Assembly: GCA_047967505.1 (NCBI GenBank)
Contig: CM106539.1
Origin: Dipteris shenzhenensis
Lineage: Eukaryota > Polypodiophyta > Polypodiopsida > Gleicheniales
Reading direction: 5' to 3' (one strand)
Length of the DNA stretch: 64,000 nt
Positions 57,841 through 64,000 of the stretch are shown one piece after another. How positions within the stretch are numbered: the first letter of the stretch is position 1; every line of letters begins with the position of its first letter. The notes under the pieces are model-generated. The model searched no databases and had not been told where the DNA came from. It worked only from the letters and a program-made list of their open reading frames with translations. Made by a program: the position numbers and the translations under genes.

Positions 57841-58009
57841 GTTATATTTGTAATATAAAGATATCTCTTAGTGGTAATTCCCAAAATTCTATAAACTCAA
57901 GGTTGAATCAAAACACATATTTTTATAATTTATTTGAGTTAGGAATTATGAAATGCTTACCGAATTTGATATCTTGACATGCAATTATTGCCTCTTATAC
58001 AAATTGTTT

Positions 58010-60680
58010 TTCTCCTAGCACTCTCATGGCGTATGGATCAGGGCTTGTCTAAGAGTGACAACAAATGTTGAACTCATCTCTTACAAATTTGAAGAGTAGA
58101 TGTTTTGGATGAAACGTTGTTTTGGAGGATGCCCCTAATGCATCTTTCTTTTTCTTTCACCTACACTCCTAGATAAGACTCAATATAATTAAAGAAGAAC
58201 ATGAAAGCATTTTTCTTCATCTAGAATGTTAACACACACGAGCAATTAAACAAACGATCATGTATATTTTCTAGCACATTTAATACACTTTTATTCCAAA
58301 CATTGTAATAAACACGGTTCATATTTTATCTTGTCCTAGAGCTCATTGCATTCTAGTAACAAGCACTCCAAATCTATTTTAACAAAGAAGTTATTTGCAA
58401 TCCAAGACCATCAACATGACTTTGGATTTTCTCTTATTGTTTGGTTATAGCAGTCATTCTCTTTTGACAACGCCAACCCATTGCACATAGTTTTTCTTGC
58501 CCTCCCTCCATGGCCCAAACATAGATCTCTTCTACTATGTTCTTGATTTCAATGTCGTTACATTGAATGGCATGATCAGACAAGGATCAGACTCGTAAGT
58601 TAAATGAGAGGCCAATTCTCTTACAATGTCTTCAACTTGCATGATGTGAGAGATTGTCCCATTCAATGTTTTATGGCTTTTTGGAAAATAACATTGCTTT
58701 TTTTTGTCTCAAACAACCCCATTTGCAAAAAACTAGCCTGCTTGCTTTTCTTCTACATTTTAGAAAATCTTGTGCAATTTTATCTCTACTGTATTTTGCT
58801 TTAAGATGATATTCATTCCCCTTTATAGTTTTCAAATCTCATCTCTGGTTCATCTTGAGGTAGGATATTTTATTCTTCAATGGGCTTAATCTCTACTTCA
58901 ATTGTACTTGTGACAATTTCTCTTTCCATACTATGCATAAGGTGTAAAGTTGATTATAATCGCTAAGCACTAACAATCACTCCTCAATATCGTTAAACTC
59001 AAAGACACTATTACTCAAAGAGCTTCACCAAGTAATTTTCTTTGCTACTTTAGAAACTTGCAGCAATCTCCACCTTGTAATCATTGTTTTGGCAATATGA
59101 GGTACATTGCTAAGAGAGGTGAATATAAAATGCTTGCCCTTTTACTATCTCATGTCTCCATCCACAGCATACAACAAACATTCCAATGATTACCTTTTGT
59201 AGCAATCACCTCCAGTTGTTCTATTGATCACCTTCTTTAGGCAACAAACAATCGCCTCAAACACTCGATCACCTTAGAAGAGAACTTTATTTTATAATGT
59301 GATTAACACAATTGCTCAAGAGTCATAGCCAATGGATTTCATAATAGGATGCTATGAACAAATTCAAGTTGCTAGTTTTTCGACCTCCAATGTGTGGTTG
59401 CAAAATCAATATTTGAATTGGTCTAGATTTGTGGTATTTGTTGATCTTGTACTTCATAATTGCATTGCACTATATATGGTCCTTCTCATATAGTTGTTGA
59501 CAAATCATCCATATTTCTCTATCCTCATTGCTTGAAAGTTGAGACAATGTCCAGTTGAAGCTTTATGCTTGAATTGTCATTTTAACCTCATCCTTGGCAA
59601 GATCTTGACTAGATTTGGTAGAATCAATCAAAGCGGTAGCATCCGCCTACCTAGTGTAAATTCTCTCTCCCTTGTTCTATACCATCCTACTTCACTTGGA
59701 ATTGATATTCTTGGTGAGTGTAAAGGAGCAACTCCTCTTCATAAATTTGGGCCAAAAAGTAACACGACTCCTCTTCATCGGTTTGGGTTACAAAGAACCA
59801 CAAGTTTAATTATCTTACTGTGTCTTATGGTCACCCATCTGCTAGTTGCTTGCTTGAGCTTTTAGCTAGTTGGTCACCTTTTGTGAAATGTGTGTGCTTG
59901 CCTTGTAGTTGTGGGCTTGTTTGTCATCCGATGGTTGCCTACCTGAGCTAGTAGCTATTGCCCATCAGTTGCCTTATGTATCTGTGCTTGCTTTGTAGTC
60001 ATAGTCTTGCTTGTTGATTGGGTTGCTTGCTAATGTGTTGTGGCTGCTTGGTCTCCATCATCCTGTTGGTCATTTGAATCTAAACATTGAACATCCAAAT
60101 GCCAAACATGGTAATTGTCTATTGGTTGAATGTTTAAACGTAAAATGTTGTAATTACAAACATCATAATTGAACAAAATATTGAACTATTGGCACATGGT
60201 AAGCTCTTCTCCTCCAAGCTACCATGTGTAAAGAAACCATCCTTGTTTTTTTTTGGCCCATGGGTTATAGGTAGAATAGATACCATGGCAATGTTGTTTT
60301 ATGTTTTTTAATCAATCCTTATTTTCACAATAACATATGTCAATTATATTGTTGTGTATCCCTTATATAAGCATATGTTGATGATGGCATTTATGAAGGT
60401 TAAAAGTCTCATTTGACAACATTGAGTAGAGGAAAGCTCCCCTAATTAGTAGGCAATAATATTCAATGATGAATTTCCCTTGGCCCTAAAAAATTCATAG
60501 TAGAATGCTACACACATTGAAAGTTCCTCTTAGTGGTAGGCAATAATATTCCATAATAAATTTCCCCCCCCGCCACCCCTAAACATCACCTAATAGAATG
60601 ACTACATGCACTAAAAAGAAAAAGCCTTGATTCCAATATAGTCCAACATTATTTCATTCTTTCTTATCAATCATGTCATC
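58010..60680. other. AT-rich intergenic stretch
   Basis: No gene or element was recognised. The plus-strand frame 59539-59865 contains an internal near-repeat (ATPLHKFGPKSNTTPLHRFG) but no known domain. Around 60420-60600 a segment ending AGTAGGCAATAATATTC recurs about 85 bases later, a minor direct repeat. Confidence 0.4.
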
Positions 60681-60691
60681 CATAGTAACGT

Positions 60692-62037
60692 ATGTCACTT
60701 GTATTGCTATTGCAAGTTGTTTCTTTTCCCCCATTACCCCAAGGAGAGAGAGAAAGAACACCTTCACCCCCTCTTGAAGAGGATGGATTAGGTGAGAGTT
60801 ATACACATCTTGAGTATGATAACCCACAAATAGATTTACAACAGTCTCTCCTTCTTGATAGGGAGTTCTCCTTTTGTAATGAAAGAAGAAATCAGACCAG
60901 CCAAGAACAAGGTGATGAGTTCACACCTTCAACTCAAAGCCCAGTACACATGGATTATAATCCAAGTGCAAGAGGAAGAGAGGAGACTCCTGTTGATAAG
61001 CTGATTTTCCAGCTTAGCAGTCCATTATGACAAGATTATGGACTAAGAGTCCATTATGACAAGATTAGGGACTAAGAGGACTTTAAACTTCGGGGATGAA
61101 GAGTTGAGTACCCCTTCTAAGAGGTCCAAATTCCAACCACGAGAGAGAATTGAGTTCCCCAAATATGATGGGGCAAGGGAGGCTGACAAAATCCTCAATT
61201 GGATTCGTCATTTTGAGCTATACTTTGCCCATCAAGACAAGACCGAGCAAGAGAAGCTTGCTCTTGCCACATTGCATCTGCAGAAGGATGCTCTAATATG
61301 GTGGTCCTTGTCACAAACAGGAAAAGAGCCTATTCATGAATGGGCTAAGTTCGCGGAGCAACTGAATGCCACTTTCATGCCATCGAGGCATGAAGAGAAC
61401 CTAACCTTTCGTTGGGAGAGGTTTAGGCAGTTCGATAATGAGAGTAATGCAGATTTTACAGCCAGATTTTGAAAACTGTCTCTAGAGTTACGGAAAAAGA
61501 GTGAGGAAGATAGGAGAAAGAAGTATTTAGAAGCCTTAAGCCCAAAAGTAAGGTATGAGGTTGAAATGTTTAACTCGATCACGCTTAATAAGGACCTCAC
61601 TAAGCTGGCTGAAATAGCTGAGAAGAAATTGAATCCTCACTAAGCTGGCTGAAATAGCTGAGAGGAAATTGAATCCGTGTAAACCCTTCAACAAAGGAAA
61701 TGAGAAAGCTATTATACAAAATGTTAACAACCAATCACGTCTTGGATGGATACCATTTCCTTCCATGACTGACAATGAGAAGAAAAAGCTAATTAAGGAG
61801 GGAAAATATTTCGGATGTAAGAAACATAAGCTAGGGCATCCATGGCATAAATGTTCTACTCTATTAGCCAAAATTATCAAAACCAATTCTGTAAAAGGGA
61901 AAGGCAAAGCATCCAAGCAGGAGGGTGAGGCTTCTACCTCCTCATCCCAAGACTCTGTGATGAACATAGAACCAAGAGTAAATGCTATCCATTCAGCCAA
62001 CATTGGTGTATGGATGTGTGAACTGAATAGAGAGTAG
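60692..62037 (+). pseudogene. Ty3/gypsy-type gag remnant
   Basis: A first frame (60692-61030) is polar and low complexity. After a 31-bp direct duplication (about 61019-61049 and 61050-61080), the frame encodes IEFPKYDGAREADKILNWIR, HFELYFAHQDKTEQEKLALA and KDALIWWSL, the retrotransposon Gag domain of Ty3/gypsy elements. After a stop at about 61470 the same product continues (LELRKKSEEDRRKKYLEAL). A 40-bp duplication at 61596-61675 shifts the frame again. The last frame (61669-62037) encodes a Cys/His segment (FGCKKHKLGHPWHKC) like a Gag zinc knuckle. No protease or RT follows, so the element is gag-only or internally deleted. Confidence 0.65.
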
Positions 62038-62445
62038 GCATATTCATTGTAGAGTATGGACAGAGAATAAATATTTTTCTCCTCCGTGTAGAGCGTCTGA
62101 TAAGAGAAATAGGACTGAAATAGAAGAGTTGGAAAAAGAGATTGAAGGTCTATAGTTTCTATAGACTAAGTAGCTCTCCATCGCAAAATCATCCAGAGCC
62201 AAGGTCTACCTAGTTCAATGAAAACATTTGGGTGAGAGAATCGTTTTAATACTGACCAATCTGTTGAGAATGTGTTTAAGCTTATTGAGCAGGTTACTGT
62301 AAAGAGATTTCAGCAGCTAAGTATTCATAAGAGGATTCTGAGCATGAAGGGATACTGAAGAGGCACTGCAGTGGTACTTCTGCATTTTGAATATTCAGCA
62401 TCAAGAGGAACCAGAACTTGAAGATGAGATTTAAGTTCGGATTCA

Positions 62446-62635
62446 CAAGAGATCGTGTACTACCAGGAGAAGATTATTTGCAGATTATGAAGAGGAGATG
62501 TAAATGCAGAAGTAAAAGAGAAGCGTACGCAAGAGAAAGAGAAGAGATCGTGTACTACCAGGAGAAGATTATTTGCAGATTATGAAGAGGAGATGCAAAT
62601 GCAGAAGTAAAAGAGAAGCGTACGCAAGAGAAAGA
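62446..62635. repeat. 95-bp tandem duplication
   Basis: GATCGTGTACTACCAGGAGA begins at 62451 and again at 62546. The two units differ at one or two positions. It lies between the gag remnant and the polypurine tract. Confidence 0.95.
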
Positions 62636-62674
62636 GACAAGAGAGGATCCAAAAGAGGACTTCTGTCCATTCAA

Positions 62675-62685
62675 GCAGGAGGGAG
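62675..62685 (+). promoter_or_regulatory. gypsy polypurine tract
   Basis: GCAGGAGGGAG directly precedes TGTCATGACA, the common arrangement of polypurine tract plus 3' LTR start in plant LTR elements. Confidence 0.6.
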
Positions 62686-63230
62686 TGTCATGACAAGAGA
62701 AATCACTAATCTGTGATTAGTAGACATTAAAACATTATTATTATGTTATACGCCAATGGTGTAACATGTATTTGTATTTATGATGGACACCGACCGATTT
62801 GTTATGGCGGTGGATCATCTGAGTAGATAGGACTAGTCGAGTTGGAGCCACTGCTTCAGACAACATCGAATTTGGACATGTGACACTTATTCTATTAATA
62901 AAAATGTGCACACACGTGTCTAGGTCCTAGGGGCAATAGGAAGGGAAGGGTGCATTAAGATGCATTGAATGGTAGATGCATGGGTCATAGGCTAAGGGTA
63001 GGTGTAAATGGGAAGATGGAACTTGAGTGATCTCAAGGGACATTAATGAAAGGGTATCACCCTTTCATTGTGAATCTCACGTTGCATTCTCTCTACCACA
63101 TTGCATTCATCTGTCATCTCTCTCCCACCTTGCATGTAGGTCGAAAAAGAAACAAGTACTCTCACGAGAGTGCTCTTTCCCATTGGAGGGCCAATCGGCA
63201 TTCAAATTCTGCATGCATTGCACACGTTAG
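62686..63230 (+). mobile_element. start of a gypsy 3' LTR (right end not determined)
   Basis: It begins TGTCATGACAAGAG after a purine tract. An AATAAA lies near 62896, as expected in an LTR. No second copy of this LTR was found in the window, so the right boundary is arbitrary and could be anywhere up to about 63.3 kb or beyond. Confidence 0.4.
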
Positions 63231-63234
63231 CATT

Positions 63235-64000
63235 TTCGAAAAGTGTGGATCTTCACAACGTGCTACTACCCATACATTTGATATGTTTACAAATACTTTG
63301 AAAACTTTGGCTGCCTTTAATCAAGCAAGAGGCCACGTAGCCCAAAACCAGTGATTGCAGTTGCCAATATCAAACCTATTGGACCTCCAACCCATGCTTC
63401 TACAGAATGAGGTCTCCTGCATCACGGACATTTTGAACAACCTGCATTCATCAACAGACGGAAGTACCATATCCCAATTAATTTTGTATACTTTCAGTTG
63501 CATGCCTGTGACACTTCCCAAGTATAGGCAGTCTACACGAAAATTATGTAGCAATCGAGGAAAAGTTGCAGCCCAAACTATTTACGTTTGGATGATGTCC
63601 TTGGAAGTAAATGAAAATTATCAGAATAGCTCAAATCTTACCAGGTCTGTTGGGTACAATGCATCATTGTCCTTGCCTTTAAAGCAACCAGTTCTTGTGA
63701 GAATGCTAAACCAAGGGCTTCCAGCCTAGACATTGATATATGATAATTTTGGTGAGATTAATATCTTGAACATTCAATAACATTTCATGGAACTACAAAG
63801 AAGAGTAGTTGGTAAAAGTTAGGCTTGAATATGTCAGTCACATCAACTGCCACCCCTCATGAAAATTTTTTAGGCTTCCACTTTCTTATCTGAGATTAAA
63901 ATGAAAGTCAACTAGCTGTTGGCCCTACTAATTTGTAAATACAAAAGCTTGCCTTGGATTCCAAACTCTTGCACACACTTGTATATAAATTTAGTGCCTT
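63235..64000. other. right end of window, unassigned overlapping open frames
   Basis: A 124-codon plus-strand frame (63355-63729, MQLPISNLLDLQPMLLQNEV...) overlaps a 77-codon minus-strand frame (63321-63554). Neither has a domain I recognise. One could be an exon of a gene extending beyond the window. Confidence 0.3.

Larger units (their letters stand above)
55996..58001. mobile_element. 2.0-kb foldback (long inverted repeat) element
   Basis: The left arm (about 55996-56869) and right arm (about 57092-58001) are diverged inverted copies. For example TGTATAAGAGGCAATAATT begins the left arm, and its complement ends the right. ACGCCACAAAAAATGG, TTAGATCTCAAACAACTCA and TATGCTAATCCAAACAATA also occur in both in opposite orientation. 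The loop is about 222 bp. TTGTTTT flanks both ends (55989-55995 and 58004-58010), a candidate target duplication. Arms carry short internal tandem repeats. No transposase frame was found. It may be a foldback or long-TIR transposon, and its transcript could form a long hairpin. Confidence 0.8.

Overview
The window is nuclear DNA from a land plant. It holds one recognisable host gene with spliceosomal introns, plant-type Ty1/copia and Ty3/gypsy remnants with a tRNA-iMet primer site, L1-type LINE remnants, many dinucleotide repeats and long AT-rich gene-poor stretches. Two introns of about 13 kb stuffed with retroelements suggest a large-genome plant such as a fern or gymnosperm. That is inference; no marker fixes the species.

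Host gene. A minus-strand gene runs from about 53.9 kb to 23.83 kb and encodes a 1036-residue U-box/ARM-repeat E3 ubiquitin ligase of the PUB42-45/SAUL1 type. Its coding exons are 53553-52330 (N-terminal helical region, U-box, first ARM segment), 39322-39013 (ARM) and 25405-23829 (ARM to stop). Donor and acceptor sites and phases (0, then 1) agree at each junction. A short intron (53681-53569) splits the 5' UTR, which carries a 24-codon uORF.

Introns. The 13.0-kb intron (52329-39323) holds a full-length copia element (43577-49759; 203-bp LTRs, TSD TACTC, tRNA-iMet PBS, polypurine tract, three lesions in its coding region), a LINE ORF1 remnant with a duplicated zinc knuckle (41.27-42.77 kb), and a 430-bp polypyrimidine tract. 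The 13.6-kb intron (39012-25406) holds a copia gag/5' end fragment (27.5-29.3 kb), a three-copy minisatellite (30.3-31.0 kb), LINE fragments (31.2-32.2 and 33.0-33.4 kb), a MITE-like element (32.35-32.91 kb) and a copia pol fragment fused to a LINE (33.4-34.3 kb).

Downstream of the gene (left part, 1-23.8 kb) are two more LINE remnants (16.1-17.3 and 17.9-22.1 kb, the latter with endonuclease, reverse transcriptase with YADD, and C-terminal segments), a 405-bp tandem duplication and several copies of a dispersed repeat with microsatellite tails. Upstream of the gene (54-64 kb) are a 2.0-kb foldback element (55996-58001) and a Ty3/gypsy gag remnant with a polypurine tract and the start of a 3' LTR (60.7-63 kb).

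Recurring themes are short direct duplications (24 to 405 bp), internal stop codons that are mostly TAG, and nested insertions. No bacterial-type system, CRISPR array, rRNA gene or convincing tRNA gene was seen.
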